NCBI GenBank assembly: GCA_949126835.1
Contig: OX421505.1
Location: 9,811,783-9,875,782 of the forward strand
Direction of reading: 5' to 3'
Length of the DNA: 64,000 nucleotides
Source of the DNA: Anisus vortex
Lineage: Eukaryota > Mollusca > Gastropoda > Planorbidae
The notes beneath the pieces are model-generated. The model saw only the letters and a program-made list of their open reading frames with translations. It ran no database searches and was not told where the DNA came from. A program made the translations under genes and the position numbers. The first letter of the stretch is position 1. The number at the start of each line of letters is the position of its first letter. Of the stretch, positions 1-12,925 are shown one piece after another.

Positions 1-177
1 TTTACAAATAATAGATAAGAAAATAATCTTTAGGAAACAAAACAATCCATTTCTATAAAAATAGCTTTTGCCTATCACTATCATTTTTATTTATAACATT
101 TGTAAATCTTAATCAAAACAAGCTCCTTTTCTTTTCTTTTGAAATGAAACTGTTTTGTTTTTCCAATTTGATTTCAG

Positions 178-3100
178 GCAGTACTGGAGACATCTGTAGG
201 AATTGGATTAATGGTTGGGCCTACAATAGGTGCAGCCTTGTACGTGGTGAGCTATGACTCACTTACTAAACAATCACATACAGAAAGAAATATCTATAAG
301 CTTAATATCTTGAAAGTCTTTTTTATTATAAAAGCCCTTTAATTTTTTGAAGAATAGGGCGCCACAGTGAACTGGACACTTATAATGTAATATTTATATG
401 GCACTCAAATAGTGTAACATCTGTCAAAGTTATAAAACCTAAATTACATAAAGTGTGTGAAAAGGTATTTATTATATATGCATGATCTAGTACAGGGGTC
501 TGCAACCTTTTGATAATGGTGTGCCAAAGTAGGATTTCTAATTCAGTCAGCTTGCCAACAGCCTAAAAGTCAACCCACTCTTTTATTGTAGAAGAGACTC
601 TAATGGTTTTTTTTTCGGAGTCTTACGCGTGCCATTGAAACGGGTTCAGTGTGCCAAGTCTGGCAAGCGTGCCATAGGTTGCCGACCTCTGATCTAGTAA
701 TTGTGCATCTATAAATGTGTACTTTTGTTGTTTATATAGGTAGGTGGATTTGGTTTACCATTTTGGACAATTGGAGCCATCATTTGCTGTAGTGGACTAA
801 CTATTATGTCTTGTCTACCACAACCTCAAGGTATTCACTGGTTGTTAGTTCTTTATATAGTCTAGGGATGTTAAAACCGGTTGTTTTCCAAAACCGGTTT
901 TCGGTTCTATAAAACCGGTTTAAAACCGGATTTCGATTCCCCCCCCCCCCGCGCTTTAATACAAGTTACAGGCCGGAAAAGCCAAAATTTGCGTACTTTT
1001 GTAGGTGTAGACTATTTGAAAAATAGTTCAAACTTAATTAGTATTTGCAGGGCATTCAAGGGATTGATTTGTGTGAATACAATATGATTTTGTACTCTTT
1101 ACCATAAAATTCTTTACAACTAAAAAAAAATCTGGTCTAAAAACGTTAATAGCTTTCAATTTTTCAATAGTGATAATCAAATTACCGATTATCGTTGACC
1201 ATATATTAAATATTAAGAAGCATTTGAAGTGTCATTTATGGTAACTTGTAAAATAATGTATTGAAAGGTTTCGCTTAGCACAAATCAAAAGAATCAACTA
1301 AATCAACTAAAGAAAACATAAAAAAATTAGAACAAATTCAAAAAAGAGCTGCAAGGTTCATAACTAGCGAATATTCCCATTTAACAAGAGTAACACCATT
1401 AGTCAAATCATTAAACCTAGAAACACTAGAAGACAGAAGGGCAAAGAGTAAAGTAGTAATAATACATAAGGCATTAAACTCTAATTTAGAAATACAACAC
1501 AATAACAATCTGTTGTAAATCTCAGATAAACATAAAGATAAAAACACTTTCCTTGTCCCTTATGCGAGAACAAAATGCATATAAGTACTCTTTCTTCCCG
1601 AGTGGCATTCGGGCATGGAATGGGTTGCCTGAACAAACCAGGAAAACCAGTAACTTAACATCATTTAAGACATCAATAAAAATGCAAGACTAGACTCGGA
1701 CCACGGATGAGCGTAGGACGCAATAATCTTCTTTATAGAAGGAGCGTCTGTAATGTATAAGATAAGATAATGTGTATTTAATAGTGCCGTTTATAACAAA
1801 GCACAGACGCGGTGTCTAGCCGAATAGTTCAGGGTCACAGGGAAAGGCACGTTTGCGACTCCATTGCGTATATCAAAGAGCAGCGGACATCTAAAAGATG
1901 TGCCGACAAGTAAAAAGATTCATGTTAATTGTAACTGTAACTTAACAATTGGTTTGATGTTGTTTTTATCGCAAGCCATAGTTGGCATTGAAAAAAAAAA
2001 AGAAACACAATATCTAAGACTTAATAGTGTTAGCAAGGCATTTCAGGAATTGCTTTGTGCGAATCCAACTTTTTTTATTAAAAATATTTCTATTAGAACA
2101 AAAAAAAGGGTCGTCTACTTGAAGTAATGATTACCTTCCAACTGCCAACCAACAAACCGAAATCCGGTTTTGAAAATCAAAACCGGTTTAAAGATTCAAA
2201 ACCGGAATCCGGTATTCCGGTTTTCGTTTAACATCCCTAATATAGTCTTTATTACTATCTAAAGAGAAAATAAATTGTAAAGGCTTCCAAAGACTAGACT
2301 CGGACCACGGATGAGCGTAGGACGTAATAATCTTCTTTATAGAAGGAGCGTCTGTAATGTATAAGATAAGAAATAACACACGACACAATATTCTGTTATT
2401 TTCTATATCCATTTCAAGGTCTCAATTGTATTGTATAAATTATTAGTAGCTTTCGGATTTAGAACTAATCGGGACCATTAACAGCTTCTTCTTCTTCGTT
2501 CTCATATTGAGAGACTGCGTGGCAGTATGTTTTTGCGCCCTGAAGGCCCACTGCTTCACAGTGCTTCCGGCTTCAGCCAGTTTTTTTTTGTTCTGGATTT
2601 GCTTCCATAGCCTTTGATGAGCCAAGACTATCTGCAAGGCAGCAGTTGATTTATTTTGTTGTGTTTTCTCTCCTTCGATGACTGCTATCCCTAGCTAATG
2701 GCCTCATATGTCCGGGCTTAGAGTTAGAGCGCTCTCCAGTCATTTCCTCGGCCTTGGATTTTAAAGGCATTTTTTTTAAAGTATCCTTACCACGGGACAC
2801 CCCACGTCACCCTCCATGACAGCAAACCAGTTAGTCCGCGCCCGCTGATTCAGTATTCACGGCTAACCCTTATACCTAAAGGTCATTCCCCTATCCGCCG
2901 TTTGGTGAAGAGGATAGCTCTCCAGAGTCTCCAAGAATTAACAGCTTATCTTTTATCTTTTTACATTACAGACGCTCCTTCTATAAAGAAGATGATTTGA
3001 AAACATTTTCTCAAAATGTGATACTAGACTTAGGACTTAGGCTAAACCACAGTCATATATTTGTGTAGGATCAGGATGTTTTAATCTTCTTCATGGAAGA

Positions 3101-6100
3101 CATGACCTTTTAAATTATATGATTAGATAAAATGGCTTAATTTTATAACATTTATAGTATAGCTTTTAAACTTTAAGTTAATAGTCAGTTATTGTTTTTC
3201 TTTATTTTTTTTTTTTTTTTTTTTTTACTATTGAAAGCCATTTTGTATTAAATCTTTTGTGTGTCTGTGTGTCTGGTGGCCTTCAAAAACAAAAACTTCT
3301 AACATGTCAGCATTAACAAAATGAAATTTTGTGATAATGAACTTCTCCCAACTACTATAAATGCTGGCATATGTACTGGGTAGCTTAGGCTATTTGATTC
3401 ATCACAAGATAAAATTTAATTTAAATTAACCAAAAAAAAAACATTTTAAAAAACTCAAGTAAGACTTCGGTGTTAAAGGCAGCTTGACAGTCGGTATGCT
3501 TATTAACTTTAATAGATGCAGCATGGGGATAAAGATTGGTGTCATAATTGGTGTAGACATAAACTAAAGCATAGGCCTACCTTAATTTTTGGAATATCAA
3601 TTTTTTTTTAATCTATTCCTAAGATATCATGATGACAAAAAAAGGATCAGTTTTCTCTTTATTAAGAAGTTTGATGATCTGGGTGACTTGTTTTTCAATT
3701 TTGTTTTGTGCTACTGGTATTGCCTATTTGGATTCAACCCTTTCAGGCCACCTTGATAAGGTAAAGTAAATATAGTAACTCTAGCTAATTGCTTTTTAAC
3801 AAAAAAAAAGCTGCAAGGCCCATTACTTGCGAATATTTACAACTGACAAGAGTAAACAAAATAGTTAAATCATTAAACCTAGAAACACTAGAGGACAGAA
3901 GGGCAAAGAGTAAAGTAGTAATAAATAATAAGAGCTTAATATATAAGGCATTAAAACTTAAAACTCTTATTTAGAAACACAACACAATAACAATCTGTTT
4001 CAATGCTCAGATAGACATAAAGACAAAAACACTTTCCTTATCCCTTATTGAGAACAAATGCATAGAGGTACTCTTTCTTCCAGAGTGGCATCTGGGCATG
4101 GAATAGGTTGCCTGAGCAAACCCAGAAAGCTAAATACTTAACATCCTTTAAAATATTAATAAAAATGCAAGACTAGACTCAGACCACAGATAAGCGTAGG
4201 ACGCAATAATCTTCTTTATAGAAGGAGCGTCTGATACATATAAGATAAGATTAACCTCTTTTTTTAAAAATAATTAATGTTTAAGTATCAATATCTAACA
4301 ACTGTATAATTTTAAATTGTATATGTTAAAATATTTAATTTTTGGATTTTTTATATTTTTTTTATATTTTTTTTTTAGTTTGGTCTGTCAACACTTCAAG
4401 TTGGTCTGTTTTTTTTAATAACTCCTGGCTTGTATGCTGCTTTGGCTCCACTATGGGGATTTATCAGTGACAGGAAAGTAAATAAGTAATACTTCAAACA
4501 ATAATATATATATTTATTACATTCATCTGTCAAAAAAACAAAAGGTTAGGCTCTACCAAAAACATAAATTACCGGTATTAGTATTTTTTTTTAGGAAAAA
4601 AACTTCTGGCGTTAAAAAGATAATCTAATAGATATGTTTTACATTTACATCAAGTCAAAAAACCTAATAGATAGAGTTACAGGAAGAAAAATTTATGGAA
4701 ACAAAATAAAATTGTATGCATATAATTTATATCTTTTGGCTAGTTAGGAAAATACTTGTTTAATATACCATGTATACATAGAATATTATTTCAGATACTG
4801 GTATATCAAACATTTTTTTAAGTGTTTATATTTTCTAAACTAATTTTCCAGAAAAGAAAATCCTTGAAAATTAATTAAATTTCCTCTTAAATTTAAGAAG
4901 AAATAGTTTGACTTCATTTGTCTTAGATGAAACCAGTATCTTCATAGTTGGCAAACACTGACTACTTACTTATCTTATACATTACAAACACTCCTTCTAT
5001 AGAGAAGATTATTGCGTCCTACGCTCATCCGTGGTTCAAGTCTAGTCTTGCATTTTTATTAATGTTTTAAATGATGTTAAAATACTGGTTTTCAAGGTTT
5101 TTTTAGGCAACCCATTCTATGCCCGAATGCCACTCAGGAAGAAAGAGTACTCATATGCATTTGTTGTCGCATAGGGGATTAGGAAAGTGTTTTTGTCTTT
5201 ATGTTTATATGAGCTTTGCAACAGGTCGTTATTGGGTTGTATTTCTAAATTAGAGTTTAATACTTACTATCTTTCAAAATATCCTTAAGTCAGATAACTC
5301 AGGTTTTTAAGACCAAAGAAGATAATACATACCGGTATCTTTTATATGCATTCATCTTTAAAATGCAATGAGAGGACAAACGATTCCATTAAAACCAATG
5401 TTTATTTGTATGTCCTTATGATTTATGAAATTAATAAATAGCTATTTTACATTTAATGAATGGATGTAGAACAAAAGAGCACTTACTTGATAAAAAACTC
5501 TATTTCTTTTTGGAAATTCTAACAAATTAGACATTTTCTTGTTTTATATTTTATAATAATAACAGGATATTCAATCTCCATTACTTATTATTGGAAATCT
5601 GGGTGGTGCAATAGGATTTTTATTCATTGGACCTACTCCACTGCTACCATTTTTACCTAGGCAAGTGAGATTTTTTTTCAAATGAGCATGATTTAAATGT
5701 AAACAAAAGTAATCTATAATTATAATTATCAAATTATAATTTTAGTCTTTTTATATATATTGGGAAATAATTTTCTTTTCTTCATAAGTAACTTTTAAAC
5801 AAACACCTAAACAAGACATTCACATAAACAATAACACTTAGCTATCAGGTTACCATAAGTCCGGTCAACACATTACAATAATACAGTTCACTGTGTTTCA
5901 GTCAGTTTTATTATTACGTAGCCCCTTACACAGTGTAACACACTGACAGTTACACAGTAACTTTCACTGTCACATGAACTAGGTAAGAAAATGCATAACT
6001 TATTTTCAATTGCAAAACTATAGACATCAATTACAAATAGGGCACAGTTATCTTCTCTGAAGAAGAAGCATGTGTACATTATTATTATGAAATAGGATCA

Positions 6101-7150
6101 AGTTTGCAGAATTTATAAAAAGTTTTTTTTAAAATGTTTCAGGGAAGTTTGGGTGGTAACAATAGGTCTTGTGATGTTTGGATTAACCATAGGATGTTGC
6201 TATGTGCCCACTATAAAGTGTCTTCTTATAGGAGCCAGGTGAAATATTTTGAATTTCCTAAAACAGTAAATTTGTTATACACGTCTTTGTCATGGTATAT
6301 ATATGTAAGGGGGGAGTTATTTTATATAATAAGTGTTATGTAAAATGTGTGTTATTGAATTATATAACACCTTAAATTATTATACATATTATTTACATTA
6401 TATACAAGGGGGGGGACGGGTATATCTGTGCACCTCCGTTAGGTACAGAGGGATTATTAGCTATCTGGATGAACCAATACTAAAGACTACTACACTTAAA
6501 GGCACTATAACTATAAGCTAACTATACTAAAACTAAACTCACGTTACAACACAACAACAAACAAACATAAACAACAGCACACTATTAAGTAAACAAATAT
6601 CTTTTTCATAATACACAAACAAGTTTATTTTCAATAAAAATCCCTAGTTCATAAATCATCTATCAACATCCTCAATAACTAACTTAACCTACAACTAAAA
6701 TCATCACATCAACTTAACTTCTAATATCTAACAAGAAACCAACAAATATCAAATATCTAAAGAGACCAAGATCTAATACGAGAAAAGACCAACATGTTAG
6801 GTTTTACCCGACGGGACGCTCTGAGACGCTAACTTGACCACCACACATAAAAGAATTTACTCCCTGACCGGAAGGAAATTTATACTAATTTTTAGGGCGA
6901 ATCAAATACTATCACCCCTCTAGGAACGAATTGACCATTGACAACTGGCCAATCAGATTCGAGCACCTGACCCAAGCGCTCAAAAATAAATACACAATAA
7001 AACTACCCTAAACTATACATATTTAAAAACTACAGCACATTTCCTAACGACTACTAATAACTATATATATTAACAAACATTGTAAAACAAATTATTAAGC
7101 CAAAACTTGCAAGTTTTGGTAACAAATATAGTTAAATACAAAGGAAATAT

Positions 7151-7185
<35 letters not shown>

Positions 7186-8879
7186 CCATAAACTGGTCAC
7201 CAGTTTACATATATAATAAATAATAAAACAGTTTGATCTCCAAGATCTAGATAAATATTTTGATTGTCTCAATGTTCATGTAAATAGCCTATAGTAATAA
7301 AGCTATTACTTTATTGCAATATTTTTGTTGTATTTCTATTTAGAGAACTTGGTTTTCCCGATGATCTCGGTACATTTGGCATGGTCTCTGGTCTTTTTAA
7401 TGCAGCATATTGCTTTGGGTATATATATATATATATAATATAAATATATACATTAAAAAAACATTTATCTATGGCTATTTGTTGATTCATTATTTGTGAT
7501 GAGTAAAGCTAAAGAAAGGAACTCTTTAAAAATTACCTTTAAAACTATATAAAATTATATAGATATATATAATCTAAATAATAATAACCTATTTTGTACC
7601 GCTAAATATATATTGGTATGTCTTACTGGAGATGATTGGAAAAAATAAACCGGTAGTTAATATATTACACATTTTTAATATAATGGGTTGAATTTATTTC
7701 ATGTTTATTTACCGGTAAGTTTAGGATACTAAACAACTAACACTATAATTGTATAATATGGAATCAAAAAGATAGATCTGCATAAAAAGTAAAAGTTGAT
7801 AAGTTAATCATAGTTAATGCTGACAGATTTAAGCATTTTATTGTTTTTAATGGGCCTTATCAACTTTTGAGTCTGTGCAGCTTATAAGGAATAAAATAAG
7901 ATGTAGTTATTAAAAAGACTGCTTACACTGAAAAGTAGCCTATTATTATATTCCCATCTAAGCATAGAAGGGGTTACTAATCAAACAAGTATAATAAAAT
8001 AAAAAAAGGCAATATTATTCAAAACCTTAATGATTAATGCCAATGCAAGATTAAATGAAAATATAGAAAACACATTTTTTTTTAAGGAAAATTCCTTTTT
8101 TTTTAATATAAATTTAGAGCCTTCTTTGGACCAACAATCGGTGGAGCTCTTGTAGAAAAAATTGGATTTGAATTTGGATCTACTATAATTTCTGGATTCT
8201 TTTTCTTTGTGGTAAATATTTATAAGATAATATTTGTTTAATTTTGTTTAATGTAAGTACAGTATAGTTTTTATCAACAAAATGTAAGTATAGTTTTTGA
8301 AAACTAAATGTAAGTATAGTTTGGATCAACTTTGAACATATATGTATTAATACAAAAGTAAACAATATTTTAAAGATCAGTATTTAAAATGAAATGTTCG
8401 AAACGACTTTCCCTGCAACTTGCTGGCATTTGGCTTGATGAAATTCAGAGTTCTGAATGTGAAATGAATTCTCTAATTCTGCTATGATTTTGAGTTAATC
8501 ACTTAGTCTTTATAGTAAATAAATAGCCTACAGTTCATGTGATATGAATCATATGTCAGTATTTTAATGCTAAATAAAGTCACCTTCTAAGAGTCACCAC
8601 ATAATATTCTTTTTTATAAAAAAAAAAACACTTGTAGAATATGCATTGGCCTCTTTTTTTATGTGTATAGATCTCAATTCACCATTCAAGATGAAATGTA
8701 CATTCCTTACTTGATTTTTTAAATGAAACATTAATGGATTTTTTTTTTCATATTTTCTTTTTCTACAGTTGATTTTAACTTCTGTTTACTTTGGGCTAAG
8801 AAAGTTCAACAAGAAAACAGATATGGAAAACAAAACAGAAAATTCTTCACCAACCAAACCAAGCCTTTTTAAAGAATGA
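178..8879 (+). CDS. SLC18B1-like: MFS transporter, SLC18B1-like, 3' part (9 exons, 5' incomplete)
   Basis: Nine coding exons join in one frame: 178-246, 740-830, 3624-3760, 4379-4477, 5566-5660, 6143-6238, 7344-7418, 8118-8211 and 8769-8879 (stop TGA 8877-8879), giving 288 codons plus stop. Every junction keeps phase; acceptors are AG, donors GT, except a GC donor (gcaagt) at 5661. The protein shows alternating hydrophobic segments of a membrane transporter, the MFS antiporter-type motif VGPTIGAALY in the first exon, a second GPTIGGALVEK near the end, a loop ending PLWGFISDRK that resembles MFS motif A, and a short polar lysine-rich C-tail. The pattern matches vesicular amine/polyamine transporters of the SLC18B1 type, which exchange protons for organic cations in vesicle membranes; the substrate here is unknown. 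The N-terminal half lies upstream of the window. Introns are full of transposon remnants. The family is firm; orthology is tentative. Confidence 0.88.
493..691. mobile_element. Non-autonomous hAT element (MITE), 199 bp
   Basis: It starts CAGGGGTCTGCAACC and ends as the inverse of CAGAGGTCGGCAACC, a hAT-style terminal inverted repeat. It is flanked by a perfect 8-bp duplication ATCTAGTA (485-492 and 692-699). There is no coding capacity. It lies in the intron between the first two transporter exons seen here. Confidence 0.85.
863..2239. mobile_element. hAT-like element with CCGGTTT subterminal repeats, carrying a LINE insertion
   Basis: The ends are TAGGGATGTTAAAACCGG and the inverse of TAGGGATGTTAAACGAAAAC. 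A perfect 8-bp duplication ATATAGTC flanks it (855-862 and 2240-2247). Both ends carry clustered CCGGTTT/AACCGG words, probable transposase binding repeats. A 5'-truncated LINE tail (about 1283-1770) sits inside. No transposase frame is visible, so the element is probably non-autonomous. Confidence 0.82.
1283..1770 (+). repeat. 5'-truncated CR1/Jockey-like LINE 3' fragment
   Basis: This matches the 3' part of the longer copy at 20129-21512: a decayed stretch encoding the reverse-transcriptase C-terminal tail (words such as QKRAARF and LNLETLEDRRAK), then the 3' UTR with GACTAGACTCGGACCACGG and the terminal hairpin, ending in GATAA repeats. It is inserted inside the element at 863-2239. Confidence 0.8.
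2290..2371 (+). repeat. Solo LINE 3' tail, about 80 bp
   Basis: Only the 3' UTR end of the same LINE family is present: GACTAGACTCGG, the hairpin CTTCTTTATAGAAG and the GATAAG tail. It is an extremely 5'-truncated insertion or a remnant. Confidence 0.75.
2372..2944. other. Unassigned intronic segment between inverted LINE tails
   Basis: This is about 570 bp of more GC-balanced sequence than its surroundings, bounded by a plus-strand LINE tail on the left and a minus-strand one on the right. A 64-codon open frame on the minus strand (2443-2637) is not recognisable. It is probably an old interspersed repeat. No function is assigned. Confidence 0.4.
2945..2998 (-). repeat. LINE 3' tail fragment, inverted
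   Basis: This is the reverse complement of the family 3' end: GATAAG-like tail, TGTAATG, and the GAGCGTC and CTTCTTTATAGAAG hairpin. It stops shortly after the hairpin. Confidence 0.65.
3806..4252 (+). repeat. LINE 3' fragment (CR1/Jockey-like family)
   Basis: It encodes KKAARPITCEYLQLTRV and LNLETLEDRRAKSKVV, then decays, and ends with the family 3' UTR, hairpin and GATAAG tail. It lies in the intron after the transporter exon at 3624-3760. It is more diverged than the 20-kb copy. Confidence 0.8.
4970..5272 (-). repeat. LINE 3' fragment, minus strand
   Basis: The reverse complement holds the C-terminal FFPSGIRAWNGLP-like coding remnant, the 3' UTR, hairpin and tail of the same LINE family. 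It lies in the intron before the transporter exon at 5566. Confidence 0.75.
6300..7185. other. Intronic sequence with a poly(A) run, origin unclear
   Basis: This intron stretch contains short G-runs near 6310 and 6408, a block at about 6780-6970 richer in GC than its neighbours, and a run of about 30 A at 7152-7181 that could be the tail of a retroposed sequence. No coding frame or known repeat could be recognised. Confidence 0.4.
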
Positions 8880-9042
8880 GAATTCACTAAGGACTGATTT
8901 GAGGTCACCTGCTCGTTTTGATTTCTTTAATAGATGTTAAGTTGATTGCCTTGATTAGTTAAGGAAATCCATTCTTCTATACTAGAATTAGAATGCAACT
9001 GGGAGAAAGAGAATTGATACGAATTTTTATTTTTTTCTATCA

Positions 9043-9236
9043 AATAAAAAGAAGTTGTATTTTAAATTTCTTTCTGAGAATCTTTTTTTATTTATTGTAT
9101 TATATTTGTAACTTAGGATGTAATAGTAATAGCCTTGAATATTATTACAAGCAAGCTGAATTCACCAGCATTGCCTGGGGGGTGGGTAAATTAGCCTGTA
9201 TAAGCTACAGATAAAAATTTCATAAACTACAATAAA
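9043..9236 (+). promoter_or_regulatory. Candidate polyadenylation signals of the transporter gene
   Basis: AATAAA occurs at 9043-9048 (164 bp after the stop codon) and again at 9231-9236. Either could end the transcript; the sequence alone does not choose between them. Confidence 0.5.
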
Positions 9237-9496
9237 CAGAAAGCTATAATAGATCTAAAAATTAAAATAAATATTATAATTTATATAATTTGGTTTAAAA
9301 AAATCATGTCTTTTTATTTAACAAAAAGTTAGGACTATCCCTGTTTTTTTGGATGAAAATCAAACACCTGTCTCCAGCATGCGTCTAAAATATAATTATT
9401 AGATTAAAATTACCAAAAACATTTTATCAAAACAGTAAGTCCTAAAACTTTTTACGATCTACATACATTTTTTAAAAAGTAGAAAAACAAAATGTA

Positions 9497-9565
9497 AGCT
9501 ATCAGTGGGGAATTGAATCCAGTTCCCCCGCATGGGAGTCGGATATACTAACCCCTCCTCTAGAG
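9497..9565 (-). repeat. tRNA-derived SINE head or tRNA pseudogene
   Basis: On the minus strand the segment reads through GGTTAGTATATCCGACTCCC to CTGGATTCAATTCCCC, resembling the D-arm, anticodon and T-arm order of a tRNA with a degenerate B box (GGATTCAATTCC). No complete cloverleaf could be drawn, so this is more likely a SINE relic than a working tRNA gene. Confidence 0.4.
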
Positions 9566-9599
9566 AAGTCACATGACAGAAGGCGAGATTGCAAAGTAA

Positions 9600-10660
9600 A
9601 ATATGAGGCAACAAGGTCACGTGTCTTTAAATTAACCAATGGGCTTCAGATAACACACTACTTTATAAATATAGATTTGCTTTTTAATTAATGTTTTTTT
9701 CAATGACAAATGTATAGATTTAGCTTCTTTAAGGGTAGCGGAGCCAGTAGAGAGCTATTTTTTTATTTGTGCAAGCATCATGACCATTTTTGGTATATAG
9801 ATAGTATAAGCAGGTCCGAGTAAGCATACCTTAAAAAAAAAAATTCTGATGGTTGTGATGGGAATGGCGGCCATTTTGGATTTTTTAATTAACGATTTAC
9901 CACGCAATAAAAAATGTATCAACTTGATTATTTATCAAGATAATGTATTGCAATTTGGCGGAAATATTTATAAGCTTTATCTTTATAAAATTTGTGGATG
10001 AAATTTGGTTAAATTGATAAATAAAATTTATATGAATTTTTTAATAGGACATATGAAAAAAAAAAATTTAATTGCAATTTTTAAAATTATAATTTAATTT
10101 AAGGAAAACGATAACTCATATCAAAAATTCATCCTGTAACTATGATTATTAACATGTAATAAATGTATGTAAAAAATTTCATAAAGATTGGTTCATAAAT
10201 AAGGAAGTTAATACAAAAAGAAAAAGAAAAAGTAGTATTTTGAGAATAACCGGAAAAACTGACAATTTGAGGGGGGAAAAAATTTGGGTGTAAAATTGAA
10301 AAATGCAATTTTCTCATCTATTTCTTAATGGTTTGTTGTAAGATTTTTCCCCCACAAAGACAAGATGTTAACCTTTAATTTGATGTATATTAATATATAA
10401 TTAAACCCATTTTTTATATTACTGTAGTGTAAATATGTTTAAAAAAAAAAAAAAACTTCTGATGTATACCTATTACAAATGCAATTTTTACATTTAAATA
10501 ATGTTACTAAAATTTCCGAACCATATGTTTTAGATCCAGGAATAGTTAAAGTATACAGCTTAGGCAAAAACTTAAATATTGAATTTTCTGGCATTTAGAT
10601 CAATTTCACTGCCGTCCCTACCCTAAAGCAGGTGAAAATTAGAGAAGTTTATTCAATTTA
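9600..10660. other. AT-rich intergenic stretch, no gene seen
   Basis: This holds long A/T runs and an unassigned, moderately complex block at about 9730-10000. Short open frames here show no recognisable protein. Confidence 0.5.
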
Positions 10661-10676
10661 CTTGTAATTTGTTGCT

Positions 10677-10940
10677 GTGAAATTGTTTGATCAATATTGC
10701 AATCTTAAATCATCTGTAGCCTACCTACAAGAAAAGAGTGAACAGTTAGATCTATTTCAAAGTCTTTGTCATGAGCAGTTGAGTTTGTTTTTTCAAAGCT
10801 GCCCAAATTCAAGTTGGTTTTCAGAGTTACTAAAAATGTGTGAACTTTTTTTCTGTATACCTGGACACAATAGCAACGTGGAAAGTGTTCTCATTGATAA
10901 ACGCTCAATGGACAATAAAAAGAAACAGACTCTCAGTTAG
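10677..10940 (+). pseudogene. hAT transposase C-terminal dimerisation fragment
   Basis: An 87-codon frame ends with FFCIPGHNSNVESVL, which resembles the hAT-family dimerisation motif (IP-x-x-N-x-x-V-E-R-V-F). The rest of the transposase is missing. About 260 bp downstream, at 11200-11301, the sequence carries repeated CCTCCTTTTGG(C/T)ACCCATGT words and ends GGCAACCCTA, which looks like the subterminal repeats and inverted end of the parent element. The fragment abuts duplicon A. No intact transposase could be produced. Confidence 0.6.
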
Positions 10941-11721
10941 CTATGTAATGGGCATCATTCTTACAAAGTAGCCGAGGGCCTACAACTTTTGAATAGTTTT
11001 GTACATTTGTGCTTAGGCCTACTAACGAGGATCTGCTGCAAAAAGTTGGCTCGTCAGAGAAATATGTTGTATAATTTAGAAAGATGATAATGTATTAATT
11101 GTAGAATTGACTGTTTAATTTTTAAATATTTTAGTATTGTTGTATTTTGAAAAAAAAGTCAATTCAATGTATATTTAATATGAACATTTAAATGAAACAC
11201 TTAATGTATCCTCCTTTTGGTACCCATGTGTCCTCCTTTGTCCTCCTTTTTGTCTCTCAGTGTCCTCCTTTTGGCACCCATGTATCTGGCAACCCTACTT
11301 ATGGTAGCCCTAATAGTGAGTGAGTGTAAAAACTTGCCTAAACATCCATAAGGATTTTAAAGCATCGAAATTGATCATTTGCTCAAATTCACTGTCACCA
11401 TTCAACTGTCTACAGCAAGTTTGTTTCACCCAGTATCTGAGGTAATGATAACAGGACTGTTTATGACGATGATGAAGATGGGTGGGTAACCAAAGATCGC
11501 AAGCATGGTCATGGTAAAATGTGCTGAAATAAAATCAGCGCGGGTTCTATCCATGCCACTGACGGATCCCTGTCGCCCTGCAAAAAATGGACATAGAAAC
11601 ATATACAGTTGGCTACTAATAAAAATTCCTTACAATCTCAGCCCTATATAACTATATAAAACCAAGCTACACGAATTAGCATGGAAATGAATAAAGATAA
11701 AACTGTGTATGTCTAAGTAAA

Positions 11722-11905
11722 GTACCCGTCGGACCGAATGGATCCATAGGTCCGATGAAGCAGCATTCACCAGTTTCTGGGGTCATGGCATACTAGGTGA
11801 TTGTGTGGCCAGCACTATGCACAGCCGCCCTTACTTTACCCCAACTAAGGTCAGGTACCCTTCAGACCCGGGAAAAATCCTAGCCTGCACCTAGCCTGTA
11901 TGTCT
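11722..11905 (-). repeat. tRNA-derived SINE, core and tail part
   Basis: This is the reverse complement of the SINE seen in full at 50487-50795: the core words GTGGCCAGCAC, CACCAGTTTCTG and GTCAGGTACCC are in order. The tRNA head is not clear here. Confidence 0.75.
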
Positions 11906-11972
11906 ACTCCATATATATTTAGCCATAATACCAAGTAAATAAAACAGCGAATAGGTACAAACTGAAGTTAAA

Positions 11973-12284
11973 TTACATTTGCATGAAACTAAACAGAAGA
12001 AATTCCCTCAAACGTGTCATCCTTATACTTTTATCCATGTCTGTCCACAAGATACATATTTCACATATATCTTGCAGATTCAAGTTGGTGATGGATAGGA
12101 CACACCCTGTGGAAAAACCCTTCAGTTCAAGGACATAACCAAGCAGGCTTTGCAGTGAATCCCACAAGAATATGAGATGGGTAGATTGCTGTAAGTGTAA
12201 GGCCAGCTGGAGATAGGAGGAAATAAAGAGCTGCATCCTGCCGTGGATTGCAACTGAAAAAAGGCTACCCAGAACAAAATGCAC
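11973..12284 (-). other. Conserved unknown open frame shared by duplicons A and B
   Basis: This 103-codon minus-strand frame has a counterpart of 100 codons in duplicon B (29527-29829). Both end REFLLFSFMQM and share VAIHGRMQLFIS and LKGFSTGCVLSI, but the middle shifts frame between copies. The nucleotide similarity comes from the duplication itself, so coding status is unproven. It may be part of an untranslated exon or a decayed gene. Confidence 0.3.
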
Positions 12285-12925
12285 TGAAAGTCTGTTGCAG
12301 AGAAAATTTAATTGTTTAACAAGAAATACAAGAACTAGAGACTAGAGCAAGTAAGAGGAAAAAATTGCATGCCGGTCAAAAAGAAAAGCTACCAAAAGAT
12401 TTAATCTCATTAATTATCCAGCCAATGTTTCAATAGCTTTTAATATGTTTATAGCATGTTTAAAGAGTTTCCATATTACATATTTAATTTATAATTTTAT
12501 AATTCATTTAGAGTTTTGTAATTATATTTATTATGTCTTAGAGATTATTTGTGGATTCAAATATAGTATATTAATATAAATATAAAATAGTATAGTCTCT
12601 AAATTTTCTAGTACATATTGTATTTTGCATTATGAGACCTTCAAGAAAATCCATTGTAGCACTTTCTGCACCAAAATCTATACAAATTATTATAAGGCAT
12701 GCAGAGGTGCAATTATTGTTGTCTTTCAGATTGTTAAACAAGCTACTTATAATATTGACTAGTGCACATTACTTTAATTATTGTAAATAAGTTCAAGAAT
12801 TACATTCTAATTTAAATGATCATTGAGTGGATTGATTGTATTATTTCATAGTAAACCAGACCCTATGCAGATGACAGAAGACTTTTGCGATAGCAAGCTG
12901 AATTAAAAAAATTAGACAATAAAGT

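Noticed and set aside
881..1087. 68-codon frame with FRFYKTGLKPDF
   Set aside because: It translates the CCGGTTT subterminal repeats of the hAT element at 863-2239.
9497..9565. Functional tRNA gene
   Set aside because: No full cloverleaf or acceptor stem could be drawn; better explained as a SINE or pseudogene.
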